Numbered from the stretch's first letter, positions 1 through 8,736 are shown. The stretch is 36,693 nt of DNA from Comamonadaceae bacterium (GCA_947373105.1 CANBWK010000017.1:1-36693); one strand, 5' to 3'. Translations and numbers: made by a program. The notes: generated by a model from the letters alone, not told the origin.

Positions 1-2243
1 TGTCAGCAGCGCCTTTGATGGCGCAGACCACGCCCACAGTCGACCTGGGGACCATCGGAGCCACCACTGCAGCGGGTGCCTTTCGTCCGGAAGATGCGAT
101 CAAAGGTACGGCAACAGCTGTGGCGCCCACACAGGCCAGCTTGCAAGCCACACAACCACAGTCCATCATCACCCGTGAATTCATGGACTTGTCAGTGGCG
201 CCGACCGCTGAGTACACACGTATCGTGAACATCGCCCCCAGCATGGCGGGCGATTCGGCCAACGGACCGGGTTTGAGTGAAACCAAAATCACCATGCGTG
301 GCATTGCCGATGGTTACTACAACGTGACTTTTGACGGCATTCCATGGGGCGATACCAACAACCCCACGCACCACTCCACATCGTTCTTTCCAGCCTCCAC
401 CATCGGTGGTGCTGTGGTTGAGCGCGGTCCAGGCAAGGCCAGTGATTTGGGTTACGCCACTTTTGGCGGCTCGATCAATTTGTATTCCAAAAAGCCATCG
501 GCGGAGCAAGTCTCCAGCGTGGCCACCACTTTGGGTACCTGGAATACCCGCTTGTACACGGCTTCTTACGAGAGCGGTCGTTTGGCCAACTACGGCGACG
601 CCACTTTGCAGCTGAACTACCAGCACATGTCGTCTGACGGTTACTTGACCAACAGCCCGGTCAAGGGCGACAACTTCACTGTCAAATTTGAGCGTCCTGT
701 GGGCGATGCGTCTTTGTTGACCATTTTTTCTTCGATCAACAAAAACAACTATTACCAGTCAGACACCAGCAAGGGTGTCACTTTGTCTCAAGCTGCTGCA
801 TTCGGTAAGAATTTCCAGTTGAACAACGACCCCAACAGCATGAACTACATGGGCTATGCCTCAGCGTTCAAGAACACCGACTTCAGCTACATTCGCCTGC
901 GCAGCGACTGGGGCAATGGCTGGAATGCGGACAACAGCTTCTACAGTTACGCTTACGAAAACAACACCCTCTCAACTCAAGACGGCTCTTGGACCGGCAC
1001 ATTGCCTACCGGCACGGACCCACGCCGCACCTCGACCACAAACTGGGTCAAAGGCTACATGGCTGCGGCCTACAACGGCCATATTCCTGGCTACGACAAA
1101 CTCAATGCCTACCGCGTGTATGGCGACAGCTTCAAAGTGTCTAAGAACTTTGAGTCTGGCGTATTTCGTACTGGTATCTGGCTCGAAAAAGCAGATACCA
1201 ATCGCCACAATTACGATCTGGACTTGACCACCATGATGCCTAACCGTGTCGATGGTACGGCTGCCAATGCAGCTTTGCTTCCAGGTTCTACCCGTCCTTT
1301 GGACAGCGTCTTGTACGACCAAAAATCCAAAATTCAGTCGGTGCAACCTTTTGTGGAATACGAATGGGCGGCGGGCAACGGCTACACCATCACCCCCGGC
1401 TTGAAGTACCTGAACATCACGCGTTCTGTGGACGCCAATGTGCAAGCCACCACACTCAAGCCTGACCACTCGTCTTTGACTTACACGGATTCACTGCCTT
1501 TCCTGACGGTCAACAAAAAAATCAATGACGGTTTGGCTGCGTATGCCCAATACGCCAAAGGCTTCTTGATTCCTGACTTGAACACCTTCTACGTGGCCAA
1601 CTCGGGCAAGAACACGACGGACCCTCAAAAAACAACCAACTACCAATTGGGCATTGTGGGTCAGTCTGACAAGTTCACATGGGACATGGACTTGTACCGC
1701 ATTGACTTCACCAACAAGGCGACCTCCATCAGCGTGAACGGTGTGGCTGACCACTTCGAGAACATCGGTGGTGTGCGTTACGAAGGTTTTGAGGCGCAAA
1801 TGACTTACGTCTTGGGTGGCGGCTTTGCGGCTTACGCCAACGGTTCCATCAACAAAACCCGCATCAACGATACGGGCAAAGAAACCACCGGTGCGCCTAA
1901 CATGACAGCCGCCCTGGGTGCTTTGTACAGTGCTGGTCCATTGTCGGGTTCGTTGATCATGAAGCGTGTGGGTGCGATTCGCAACCAGTTGTTCAACGCC
2001 GCAACACCTGCGAACTTCGATTACTACCAGACCAAGTCCTATGACAACCTCGACTTGGGCGTGGCTTACACCATGAAAAATGTGGGTTCATTTGGCAAAG
2101 CACTGAAGTTGCAGTTGAACGTGTTCAATTTGCTCAACAGCCAACAAGTGACCGCCATTGCCCCAGGTAAAACCGTGGCCTTGGATGGTTACACGTACCA
2201 AGCGCCACGCAGCATGCAAGTCACAGCCAAGCTGGACTTCTGA
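1..2243 (+). CDS. TonB-dependent outer-membrane receptor, 5' end cut by the window
   Basis: Outer-membrane beta-barrel receptor that would import a large substrate using TonB energy. The frame is open to the first complete codon (base 3). The first residues read SAAPLMAQ-TTPTVDLG, which looks like the end of a signal peptide followed by a TonB box-like stretch (VDLGTIGATTA), so the true start lies before the window and the TTG/ATG at 15/18 are internal. A plug domain follows (RGIADGYYNVTFDGIP, VERGPG, GGSINLYSKKP), then a long aromatic-rich barrel ending in LDF with the terminal Phe typical of barrel proteins. Its stop overlaps the ATG of exbB (TGATG), so receptor and energy complex are probably translationally coupled. 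The substrate cannot be read from sequence. The neighbouring phosphatase and the Pho-regulated genes downstream suggest an organic phosphate compound (inference). Confidence 0.93.
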   Translation, partial: SAAPLMAQTTPTVDLGTIGATTAAGAFRPEDAIKGTATAVAPTQASLQATQPQSIITREFMDLSVAPTAEYTRIVNIAPSMAGDSANGPGLSETKITMRGIADGYYNVTFDGIPWGDTNNPTHHSTSFFPASTIGGAVVERGPGKASDLGYATFGGSINLYSKKPSAEQVSSVATTLGTWNTRLYTASYESGRLANYGDATLQLNYQHMSSDGYLTNSPVKGDNFTVKFERPVGDASLLTIFSSINKNNYYQSDTSKGVTLSQAAAFGKNFQLNNDPNSMNYMGYASAFKNTDFSYIRLRSDWGNGWNADNSFYSYAYENNTLSTQDGSWTGTLPTGTDPRRTSTTNWVKGYMAAAYNGHIPGYDKLNAYRVYGDSFKVSKNFESGVFRTGIWLEKADTNRHNYDLDLTTMMPNRVDGTAANAALLPGSTRPLDSVLYDQKSKIQSVQPFVEYEWAAGNGYTITPGLKYLNITRSVDANVQATTLKPDHSSLTYTDSLPFLTVNKKINDGLAAYAQYAKGFLIPDLNTFYVANSGKNTTDPQKTTNYQLGIVGQSDKFTWDMDLYRIDFTNKATSISVNGVADHFENIGGVRYEGFEAQMTYVLGGGFAAYANGSINKTRINDTGKETTGAPNMTAALGALYSAGPLSGSLIMKRVGAIRNQLFNAATPANFDYYQTKSYDNLDLGVAYTMKNVGSFGKALKLQLNVFNLLNSQQVTAIAPGKTVALDGYTYQAPRSMQVTAKLDF

Positions 2244-2899
2244 TGACGCCCAGCAAGCTGTTTGAACTGGCGAACGCCTCTGGCGGCACGCTGTACCTGA
2301 TGGCTTTGCTTTTGCTGGTGGCCTTGACGGTCATCATCGAGCGAAGCCGCTATTTGTCCAAAATGCAGCAAGACGGTGACAGCCTCATCGACCTGTTGCA
2401 CGATGGCTCTGCCATGAACAAAGAGGTCTTGCTGAAGGCTTTGCAAAAGCATGAAAACCTGCCCCATGCCAGTGTGGTGCATGCTTCATTGATTGAGCCC
2501 GACACCTCGCAGCGCGATGTCTGTGCCGGCCATCTCGAAGAAGCCATCATGCGCGAAGTGCCCACACTCGACCGTTCTTTGTGGGTGTTAGATACAGTGA
2601 TCACCTTGGCTCCGTTGCTCGGTTTGTTTGGCACCATCATTGGCATGTTCGGCGCATTTTCTGTGCTGGGCGATGTGCAAAACGGTGCCAGCCAGGTGAC
2701 GGGCGGTATTGCCGAGGCCTTGATTGCCACGGCCTCCGGCCTGCTGATTGCAATGATCGGCCTGGTCTTTTTCAACTGGCTCAACACCAAAGTGCGGATG
2801 ATTGTTCATCAGATGGAAATCATCAAGGTCATGATCTTGAATCGCCGCTTTGGCAGCCATCAGCCAACGGGTGCCCGTGGTAACTTGAAGGCGGTTTGA
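2243..2899 (+). CDS. exbB: ExbB/TolQ/MotA-family proton channel protein
   Basis: Inner-membrane proton-channel subunit that, with ExbD, energises TonB. It has 218 residues, with an N-terminal membrane helix (YLMALLLLVALTVIIE), a cytoplasmic loop, and the conserved C-terminal block LDTVITLAPLLGLFGTIIGM followed by a third helix (ALIATASGLLIAMIGLVFF). This matches the MotA_TolQ_ExbB domain. The ATG overlaps the receptor stop by one base. No strong Shine-Dalgarno is visible, which fits translational coupling. It is followed after one base by exbD. A second, sequence-divergent ExbB lies at 18021-18596, so this locus carries two separate energising sets. Confidence 0.93.
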   Translation: MTPSKLFELANASGGTLYLMALLLLVALTVIIERSRYLSKMQQDGDSLIDLLHDGSAMNKEVLLKALQKHENLPHASVVHASLIEPDTSQRDVCAGHLEEAIMREVPTLDRSLWVLDTVITLAPLLGLFGTIIGMFGAFSVLGDVQNGASQVTGGIAEALIATASGLLIAMIGLVFFNWLNTKVRMIVHQMEIIKVMILNRRFGSHQPTGARGNLKAV

Positions 2900-2900
2900 G

Positions 2901-3296
2901 ATGCGGTATTTTGAAACGCGCAAGGCGCGGATTGAGATCATCCCCATGATCGACATCATGTTGTTCTTGCTGGTGTTCTTTGCGATGATGACTTTGCGCA
3001 TGATCCCGACCTCTGGGCAAATCAGCAAACTGCCCACCAGCAGCACGGCCAGTGCCATCCCGCCACCGAAATTGATGGTGGAAATTCGCTCCAGCGGTCA
3101 GTTATTGGTCGAAGGTCGTGAGGCGGAACCTGCTGAGATCACGGCCTTGGTCAAGTCGCGCGATCCAGCCAACCTGGCAGTCACCATAGCTGGCAGTGAC
3201 GATGCTTCGATGCAGCACCTGATGAAAGCGGTGGATGCTGTTCGGTTGGGCGGCGCGACTCAAATTGGTCTGGCTGCCAAACAGGTCTCGCGTTGA
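2901..3296 (+). CDS. exbD: ExbD/TolR-family biopolymer transport protein
   Basis: Partner of ExbB in the proton-motive-force complex that drives TonB. It has 131 residues. The N-terminus has the family signature KARIEIIPMIDIMLFLLVFF, with the proton-carrying Asp inside the single membrane helix, followed by a periplasmic domain. GAAGG about nine bases upstream acts as ribosome binding site. It lies one base after exbB, and its stop overlaps the likely TTG start of tonB. The signature is nearly identical to that of the second ExbD at 21751-22164, but the periplasmic domains differ. Confidence 0.93.
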   Translation: MRYFETRKARIEIIPMIDIMLFLLVFFAMMTLRMIPTSGQISKLPTSSTASAIPPPKLMVEIRSSGQLLVEGREAEPAEITALVKSRDPANLAVTIAGSDDASMQHLMKAVDAVRLGGATQIGLAAKQVSR

Positions 3297-4009
3297 GCAT
3301 GTCAGTCTCTGTCCCTGTCTGGTCACCCACGTCCAAAAGTCAACCCAAAGGTATTTGGACTTCACTCGGTTCTGCGCTGCTGATTGAACTGGGACTGGTG
3401 GGCGCGCTTATGGTGTGGGTGTTGATGAACCCACCCCAAGAGTTGCAAGAGGTGATTCCATTGGTCATGTCGATGCTCGAAGAGCCTAAAGTCGAAAAGC
3501 CATTGCCTCCCAAACCCCCTGAAGTCAAACCACCTCCCATGCCCGCCAAGGTGGTGCCACAACTGAAAACGCCGGTGCCAACCAACCCAGTTCCCGCAGA
3601 GGTGCGTCCGGTTGAGGAACCCACGCCCCCCGCAGTGGCCAAACCGACGGCATTTTCAACGCCCATTGCAACGCCTCCGCCACCACAACCGCCTGCACCT
3701 GTCGTGGCGAGTCCACCCCCACCCTCGGTGGATCCAGCGATTGCCTACAACAGCAAGTTGGCTGCCGCCGTGCAAGCCGCATTTGTGGTGCCCGGACCTG
3801 CGAGCGCTTTGGGTTTCAAAGGTCGGGCCCGCGTTGAGTTTCATTTGCGTGATGGTGTAGCCAGTAACGCCAAAATCATCCAACCCAGCGGCTTGGGTGC
3901 CGTGGACCGCGCTGCGCTCAAAGCGGTTGAGGTTGCTGCCTTCCCAGCACCTCCGGCGGCTCTGGCCGGCAAAGAAGGCGTCTATCAAATTTGGGTGGCT
4001 TGTTATTAA
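3293..4009 (+). CDS. tonB: TonB-family energy transducer
   Basis: Periplasm-spanning protein that transmits energy from ExbB/ExbD to the outer-membrane receptor. It shows an N-terminal membrane anchor (LLIELGLVGALMVWVLM), a long Pro/Lys/Glu-rich spacer (PKVEKPLPPKPPEVKPPPMP and more proline runs) and a C-terminal TonB domain (GRARVEFHLRDG ... GAVDRAALKAV ... IWVACY). Two starts are possible: TTG at 3293, overlapping the exbD stop with an AGGT about six bases upstream, or ATG at 3299. I prefer 3293 because of the spacing, but the difference is only two residues. It is co-transcribed with the receptor and exbBD upstream and the phosphoesterase downstream. Confidence 0.9.
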   Translation: MSMSVSVPVWSPTSKSQPKGIWTSLGSALLIELGLVGALMVWVLMNPPQELQEVIPLVMSMLEEPKVEKPLPPKPPEVKPPPMPAKVVPQLKTPVPTNPVPAEVRPVEEPTPPAVAKPTAFSTPIATPPPPQPPAPVVASPPPPSVDPAIAYNSKLAAAVQAAFVVPGPASALGFKGRARVEFHLRDGVASNAKIIQPSGLGAVDRAALKAVEVAAFPAPPAALAGKEGVYQIWVACY

Positions 4010-4041
4010 TTTGCATCCCTATGGGGACTGCCAAGGTGTTT

Positions 4042-5436
4042 ATGAAAAATAATCTGCTGCGCCATCTGGGCGCTTGTGTTGTTGTGCTGTCTACCACCAG
4101 CCTGGCGTGGGCTTCGGATCTGGCTGCGGTCTTCACCGTGCAGGCGCCGCAAGGTCAGTGGGTTGTGCGCGCCATCACGCACGCAGCCCAATGCCCGAGC
4201 ATTGCTTGGGATGGCCAAACGCCTGTCACTATGCAAGTGCGTGCGCCGCAAGCCACGGTCGCTGTGCGAAGTGACGCTGCTCAATCCGACAGCAAGCCTT
4301 CGGTTTTTGATGTGACCACATGTGAGGCCTCCTGGCCATCGCAAGCCCAATCGGCCAAGGTCGATGGACAAGCAGTGCCGAAACCGCCCAAGAAAATCAA
4401 CCGTATTTTGATCGTGGCCGATACCGGCTGCCGTTTAAAGGCATCTGAAAACGCCTTTCAAGATTGCAACGATGCCGACAAATGGCCGTTTGCCCAAGTG
4501 GCCCGCAGTGCAGCCATGCGCCAAGCTGATTTGGTGGTCCACATCGGCGACCTCCATTACCGTGAAAGCCCTTGTCCGCAAGGGAACGCGGGTTGCAGTG
4601 GCGCAACGTGGGGCTATGGATGGGATGCGTGGCGGGACGATTTTTTTAAACCCGCGGCGCCCTTGCTGGCCAGCGCACCGTGGCTGTTTGTGCGTGGCAA
4701 CCATGAGTCTTGCTTTCGTGCAGGCCAGGGTTGGTTTCGTTTTGTAGACCCCTTGCCTTGGACCGCTGAACGCAATTGCAATGAGCCTGCGAACGACATG
4801 CTAGGCGACTTTTCTGAGCCCTATGTTGCGGCAGTTTCAGAGCGCACCCAGTTCATCGTTTTTGACTCTTCTAAATCCAGTGGAAAACCTTATAAAACCA
4901 ATGATCCCGTCTTTGTGAAATACCAAGCCCAGATGAAAACGGCTACGCACTTGGCCACTCTCAAGCCTGAGAATTTTTTCATCAACCACCATCCTTTGTT
5001 GGCGGCAACGCAAGGCAAAGATCTGCAAGATGTCAAACCTGTTGGCAGTGGGGGCTTGCAATCGGTCTTTGGTTCGCTTGAGCCGGATCGATTGTTTCCA
5101 GCGGGTGTGAGTGTGGCCATGCATGGCCATGTGCATTTGTTTGAAGCCCTGAGTTTTCAGTCTAACCATCCTGTTTCTTTGGTGATGGGCAATTCTGGCT
5201 CTATGAACGAAGGCTTTGCACCTCAAACCATTGCGCCCACTGATCGGGTGTACAAAGATGCCGTTGTGGACGACTACGCATCACGCTCTGAATACGGTTT
5301 TGCGACACTCGATCGCATGACAGATGCCACCCCCGACTATTGGCAACTCACGGAATACACGCCACAAGGCCAGCCCGTGATTCAATGTCGGATTCAAAAT
5401 GGTAAAAGCCGTTGCCAAAACATAGGAACGAAATGA
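4042..5436 (+). CDS. Secreted metallophosphoesterase (purple-acid-phosphatase-like fold)
   Basis: Predicted periplasmic phosphoesterase of the calcineurin-like metallophosphoesterase family (PF00149), 464 residues. A signal peptide (MKNNLLRHLGACVVVLS...AWAS) supports the ATG at 4042, which has AAGG six bases upstream; an in-frame ATG at 4021 is less likely. The metal-binding motifs appear in order: VADTG (about residue 127), GDLHY (169-173), GNHE (about 219-222), a His in NHHPL (about 316) and GHVH (about 361). It sits between tonB and a cytochrome b561 in a receptor operon, so it may hydrolyse the phosphoester imported by that receptor (inference). The exact substrate is unknown. Confidence 0.88.
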   Translation: MKNNLLRHLGACVVVLSTTSLAWASDLAAVFTVQAPQGQWVVRAITHAAQCPSIAWDGQTPVTMQVRAPQATVAVRSDAAQSDSKPSVFDVTTCEASWPSQAQSAKVDGQAVPKPPKKINRILIVADTGCRLKASENAFQDCNDADKWPFAQVARSAAMRQADLVVHIGDLHYRESPCPQGNAGCSGATWGYGWDAWRDDFFKPAAPLLASAPWLFVRGNHESCFRAGQGWFRFVDPLPWTAERNCNEPANDMLGDFSEPYVAAVSERTQFIVFDSSKSSGKPYKTNDPVFVKYQAQMKTATHLATLKPENFFINHHPLLAATQGKDLQDVKPVGSGGLQSVFGSLEPDRLFPAGVSVAMHGHVHLFEALSFQSNHPVSLVMGNSGSMNEGFAPQTIAPTDRVYKDAVVDDYASRSEYGFATLDRMTDATPDYWQLTEYTPQGQPVIQCRIQNGKSRCQNIGTK

Positions 5437-5969
5437 ATCTGTCAGATGAAGCTGTGTATGACCGTAGGACCGTTATGCTGCACTGGACAGTGGCCTTTTT
5501 GGTCATCGGATTGTGGATCGCAGGACAGTGTATCAACCTCATGCCCCGTGGCACACCCAAAATCATGTTCCGCAGTGCACACATTGCCTTCGGGGTGGTG
5601 CTGACGCTGTTTTGGATCTACCGTATTTACTGGAGGGCATTTCGAGGTGTCAAACTGAGTTCCATGCAAGCGGGCCGGCTTGGCCGGTTCAGTCGTGGAT
5701 ATCACCCCTTTCTTTACGCATTGATCGGCTTACTCGCACTGTCTGGCTTGGCTGCTGTCTGGATCCGTGGCGATAACTTGTTCGACCTTTTCATAGTGCC
5801 TGCCTTCGACCCCGGTAACAAAGAACTGCGTCGAAACGCGGTCCAATTACACGAGTGGTTGGCCAATGGTTTGTTGGCTGCAGCTGCGCTGCACCTGTTC
5901 GCAGCACTTTGGCATCACTGGAAACTCAAAGACGGTTTGCTCAATCGCATGTGGCCAAACCGCCACTGA
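5433..5969 (+). CDS. Cytochrome b561-family membrane protein
   Basis: Small inner-membrane di-haem cytochrome of the prokaryotic b561 type, 178 residues. Four hydrophobic segments are visible, with His residues in or beside them (VMLHWTVAFLVIGLW, RSAHIAFGVVLTLFWIYRIYWR, GYHPFLYALIGLLALSGLAAV, LHEWLANGLLAAAALHLFAALWHHW), as expected for two b-type haems. The ATG at 5433 overlaps the phosphoesterase stop (ATGA) and has AGGAACG just upstream; an upstream TTG (5412) is in frame but not needed. It is the last gene of the receptor-TonB operon, followed by a terminator. Why an electron carrier sits in this operon is unclear. Confidence 0.88.
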   Translation: MNLSDEAVYDRRTVMLHWTVAFLVIGLWIAGQCINLMPRGTPKIMFRSAHIAFGVVLTLFWIYRIYWRAFRGVKLSSMQAGRLGRFSRGYHPFLYALIGLLALSGLAAVWIRGDNLFDLFIVPAFDPGNKELRRNAVQLHEWLANGLLAAAALHLFAALWHHWKLKDGLLNRMWPNRH

Positions 5970-5970
5970 G

Positions 5971-5998
5971 GCAAGCCAACTGTAGGCTTGTATTTTTG
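5971..5998 (+). terminator. Rho-independent terminator after the first TonB operon
   Basis: Hairpin GCAAGCC / GGCTTGT with a 7-base loop, followed by ATTTTTG. It begins one base after the cytochrome b561 stop codon and would end the receptor-exbB-exbD-tonB-phosphoesterase-b561 transcript. Confidence 0.65.
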
Positions 5999-6002
5999 AG
6001 AG

Positions 6003-6020
6003 GTGTCACCAAGCTTTCAT
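6003..6020 (+). promoter_or_regulatory. Candidate Pho box upstream of the 105-residue protein gene
   Basis: GTGTCAC-CAAG-CTTTCAT has the 7-4-7 architecture of a PhoB site. The second 7-mer matches the CTTTCAT variant perfectly, and the first differs from CTGTCAC only at its first base. The gene starts 55 bases downstream. The -10 region expected ten bases further on (CATCCT) is poor, so activity is uncertain. Confidence 0.6.
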
Positions 6021-6075
6021 CACCTCACGTCATCCTAGCCTTGCAGCAATTCGCTGTTTATCTGATGGAGCTTTT

Positions 6076-6393
6076 ATGACGAATGGACACACACTTGTTT
6101 CTGAAAACCATGTGGAGAACGAGTTGCTGGATGAATATTTGGAAGATGGTGGCGAAGAATTTGAAACTTTAGGTGAGTACCACCGCATGGCCGCTGTGCA
6201 TTACTCACAAGCTGCAAAACACCACACTTTGGCAGCAGATGCGGATGACCATGGGCACGAAGAGTCTCGCAATTCACATGCTTTCTTGGCCTATCGGCAC
6301 CAATTGGTGGCGAACCAATATGCCGAAATAGCCGTGATTGAAAGCGATGATTTGGGTGAAGAAGTGGAAATTTCAATAGAGCCTGTGACCTGA
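6076..6393 (+). CDS. Small acidic, His-rich protein of unknown function behind a Pho box
   Basis: Protein of 105 residues that I do not recognise. There is no signal peptide and no membrane segment. It is rich in Glu/Asp and His, with a central helical part (EYHRMAAVHYSQAAKHHTLAADADDHGHEE) in which His pairs recur, suggesting a helical metal- or partner-binding protein. GGAG precedes the ATG by seven bases. It stands alone between two terminators, with a candidate Pho box 55 bases upstream, so it may be an uncharacterised member of the phosphate-starvation response. Sequence features, reading-frame integrity and flanking signals support a real gene; the function is not known. Confidence 0.75.
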   Translation: MTNGHTLVSENHVENELLDEYLEDGGEEFETLGEYHRMAAVHYSQAAKHHTLAADADDHGHEESRNSHAFLAYRHQLVANQYAEIAVIESDDLGEEVEISIEPVT

Positions 6394-6418
6394 GGCAGGG
6401 GATCAGAGGACAATCATG

Positions 6419-6452
6419 AAAAGGAAAATACGCACCGTATTTTCCTTTTTTA
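6419..6452 (+). terminator. Strong Rho-independent terminator
   Basis: A perfect 12-bp stem (AAGGAAAATACG / CGTATTTTCCTT) with a 3-base CAC loop, followed by a T-rich run. It lies 28 bases after the stop of the small acidic protein. Runs of A before and T after the stem would let it work on both strands. Confidence 0.88.
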
Positions 6453-6476
6453 TTTTGTATTTTAGGAAGCGTTAAA

Positions 6477-6926
6477 TTGAACAGATATTGGGCGTCGTTA
6501 TTGACATTTTTTTTGATTTTCAGTGTGCTTTTGTTCTTTCCGCTGTTGCCTTTATTGGCTTCAATGGTATTTTGGCAAAAGCATTTTTTTATAAATTACA
6601 TCCAAACATTGAAAAAAATAGGGCGCCACATGCAGGCCATGCGAGAGGGGCCTGCCTTGCATTACTTTGCCGATGTCATGGGGCGCGCCAGTCAAGTCTC
6701 GGAGGTCATGGGCGGCAGTTGCGTGCAATGTGGCAACTGCTGTATGAACAAGCGCTGCATGTTCTTACAGCCGATTGAGGACGGTAAATTCCAATGCGGC
6801 ATTTACAGTTCGCCGCTACGGCGTTTTTCCAATTGCGGTTCGTTTCCGCTCAATGCCTATGACATTGAGCGTTACGAATGCCCCAGCTATTTTGTGATAC
6901 CGATTGCAGTGGCTAAGCTGGATTGA
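6477..6926 (+). CDS. Membrane-anchored Cys-cluster protein (YkgJ-like, PF03692 type)
   Basis: 149 residues with an N-terminal membrane helix (LLTFFLIFSVLLFFPLLPLLASMVF) and a C-terminal cysteine cluster: CVQCGNCC, a further Cys in NKRC, then Cys in FQCGIY, NCGSF and ECPSY. This pattern resembles the zinc/iron-chelating YkgJ/CxxCxxCC family. The start is TTG at 6477, supported by AGGAAG seven bases upstream; no ATG precedes the membrane helix. The start is only about 25 bases after a strong terminator, so the promoter must overlap that terminator or the gene depends on read-through. It converges on phoD with a 4-base gap. The role is unknown. Confidence 0.78.
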   Translation: MNRYWASLLTFFLIFSVLLFFPLLPLLASMVFWQKHFFINYIQTLKKIGRHMQAMREGPALHYFADVMGRASQVSEVMGGSCVQCGNCCMNKRCMFLQPIEDGKFQCGIYSSPLRRFSNCGSFPLNAYDIERYECPSYFVIPIAVAKLD

Positions 6927-6930
6927 GTCT

Positions 6931-8736
6931 TCAAGCGAAGGTGCGCTTGAGCGTGGCCGCTGACACGGTCACGGTTTTGCCCACTGTGGCTTTGTAGGTT
7001 TTGGACTTGACGGTGTCCATGAACATGAATTCACCTTTGATGTCGGTGTTGGTCACGGTCATCAAGAGGTAACCACGGCGGTTCAGGTCTGTGTAATTGA
7101 CGTCGTCGATCAAGCCCAAGCCTGTACCGAATGTGCCTTGCGCCGCAGGGTTGCCGCTGCCGTCCACATAGGGACCAAGGGTGCCCAGACCCACGCTCTC
7201 AAAGCCGGGGGCTGTGACCGAGGTGGTGGCAAATTCAACGCCAATGGTTGCAGTACCGTCCAAGGAGGTGAGGTTGTTGCACCAGGCGTTATGGGAGTCG
7301 CCGGAGAGCACCACCAGTTTTTTGCCTGTGGCTTTGACGGTTTGCAACAGGGTTTCGCGCTGGATCGGATAGCCGTCCCATGAATCCATGTTGTAGGGCA
7401 GGCGAGGTTGGGCGAGCAAGCCTTTTTGGGTCGCTGTCAGTGCCGCAGGCGCAGCGGCGTTGGTGGCCTTGGCCGTGATGAAGTCTGTCAATGCATTGCC
7501 GAAAGCGGTGGCGCTGACGGTCTGGGCTTGCACCACGGTCACCGGAAACCACATTTTGCCCATGATGTCCTGGTTGCCCACGATTTGCCAAGTGGCTGTC
7601 GACTTGGCGATGTTGGTGGCCAACCAGGTGAACTGGGTGTCGCTGATCATTTTGTTTGCAGCATCCGGAAAGACGCCATTGACCGGCGTCAAACCCGCCA
7701 AATAATCCGCATAAGTGTAGGGCTGCACTTTGGGGTCTGAAGGATCACCGTAGTAGCCGTATTTTTGTTTGGTGCGGCCTTCGATGCGTGTGTCGAGCAT
7801 GTGCAGGCTGAACAGCGTGCCGAAATCAAAATTGCGGTAAATCTTGAGCAGGTTGGTCGCGTCGGGTGTGCGGATTGGCATCCACTCGTGGTACGCGCGG
7901 GCCGCCGTGTTCTTGCGGTCAATCCACGGACCTTGCGTGGCTGTGTTGTGGTTTTCTGCGCCGTCCATGTAGGCGTTGTTGGCAAACTCATGGTCGTCCC
8001 AGACTGTGATCCAAGGCATCTTGGCGTGCAGGGCTTGCAAAGCCGGATCCGAGCGGTACTTGGCATAGCGGGTGCGGTAGTCGCTCAAAGTCACGATGTC
8101 ATTGGCGGGGCTGGTCACGCGGTCGAGTTTGACGGCGTCGGCATTGCCAAATTTGGTGGCGTCTGCGCCATATTCGTAAATGTAGTCACCCAAGTGCAGC
8201 GCAAACTCAGCGCCTGAAGCGGCAGCGGCGTCGTAGCTGTTGAAGTAACCTTCTGAATACAACGTGCAAGAGAACACCGCGAATTTCACGGATGTAGCCG
8301 TGGAAGCTGGCAGTGTGCGCGTGGTGCCCATAGGGGATGTGGCGCCTGTGCTGTCAATGAAGCGATAGAAGTAGGTGTTGCCTGCAGCCAAGCCGGTGAC
8401 GTCCACTTTGGCGGTAAAGCCTGCACTGGCCAAGGCATTCACGGTGCCTGTGTTGACCATGCTGGTAAAGCTCGCGTCTTTGGCGATTTGCCACTGCAAG
8501 GAGACGTCATAGTTTTGGTCTTTGACCTTGGCATGAGTCCACAATATTACGCTGCTGGTTAAAGGGTCGCCACTGGCCACCCCATAATTGAATTCAGCAG
8601 GGTCTGTGGAAGAGGCGCCGCATGAAGCCAAGGCTACAGCGCTGGCTGAGCTTGCTGTGGTGGTCAAAAATCGGCGACGTGAATTGAAAAATTCTGTGGA
8701 CTTTTCTTCAAAAGATGGGGTCATTTTGGTGCTCAC
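6931..8736 (-). CDS. phoD: PhoD-family alkaline phosphatase, Tat-exported lipoprotein
   Basis: Periplasmic phosphodiesterase/alkaline phosphatase of the PhoD family (PF09423), 601 residues. The N-terminus has a twin-arginine signal (SRRRFL, residues 19-24) followed by a lipobox-like LASC (Cys39), so it is probably Tat-exported and lipid-anchored. The PhoD N-terminal domain is visible (FNYGVASGDP, VILWTH), then metal-site motifs (VFSCTLY, LHLGDYIYEYG, VWDDHEFANN, LSGDSHNAW). The GTG start at 8736 overlaps the TGA of the upstream phytase-like frame (GTGA), so the two are one translationally coupled operon. An ATG four codons later is an alternative start. The family is calcium/iron dependent and releases phosphate from mono- and diesters. 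Confidence 0.93.
   Translation of the reverse strand: MSTKMTPSFEEKSTEFFNSRRRFLTTTASSASAVALASCGASSTDPAEFNYGVASGDPLTSSVILWTHAKVKDQNYDVSLQWQIAKDASFTSMVNTGTVNALASAGFTAKVDVTGLAAGNTYFYRFIDSTGATSPMGTTRTLPASTATSVKFAVFSCTLYSEGYFNSYDAAAASGAEFALHLGDYIYEYGADATKFGNADAVKLDRVTSPANDIVTLSDYRTRYAKYRSDPALQALHAKMPWITVWDDHEFANNAYMDGAENHNTATQGPWIDRKNTAARAYHEWMPIRTPDATNLLKIYRNFDFGTLFSLHMLDTRIEGRTKQKYGYYGDPSDPKVQPYTYADYLAGLTPVNGVFPDAANKMISDTQFTWLATNIAKSTATWQIVGNQDIMGKMWFPVTVVQAQTVSATAFGNALTDFITAKATNAAAPAALTATQKGLLAQPRLPYNMDSWDGYPIQRETLLQTVKATGKKLVVLSGDSHNAWCNNLTSLDGTATIGVEFATTSVTAPGFESVGLGTLGPYVDGSGNPAAQGTFGTGLGLIDDVNYTDLNRRGYLLMTVTNTDIKGEFMFMDTVKSKTYKATVGKTVTVSAATLKRTFA

Noticed and set aside
6931-6950. Perfect 7-bp inverted repeat at the convergent junction of the Cys-cluster gene and phoD
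   Set aside because: It lies inside the last codons of phoD and has no T-run on either strand, so it is not called as a terminator.
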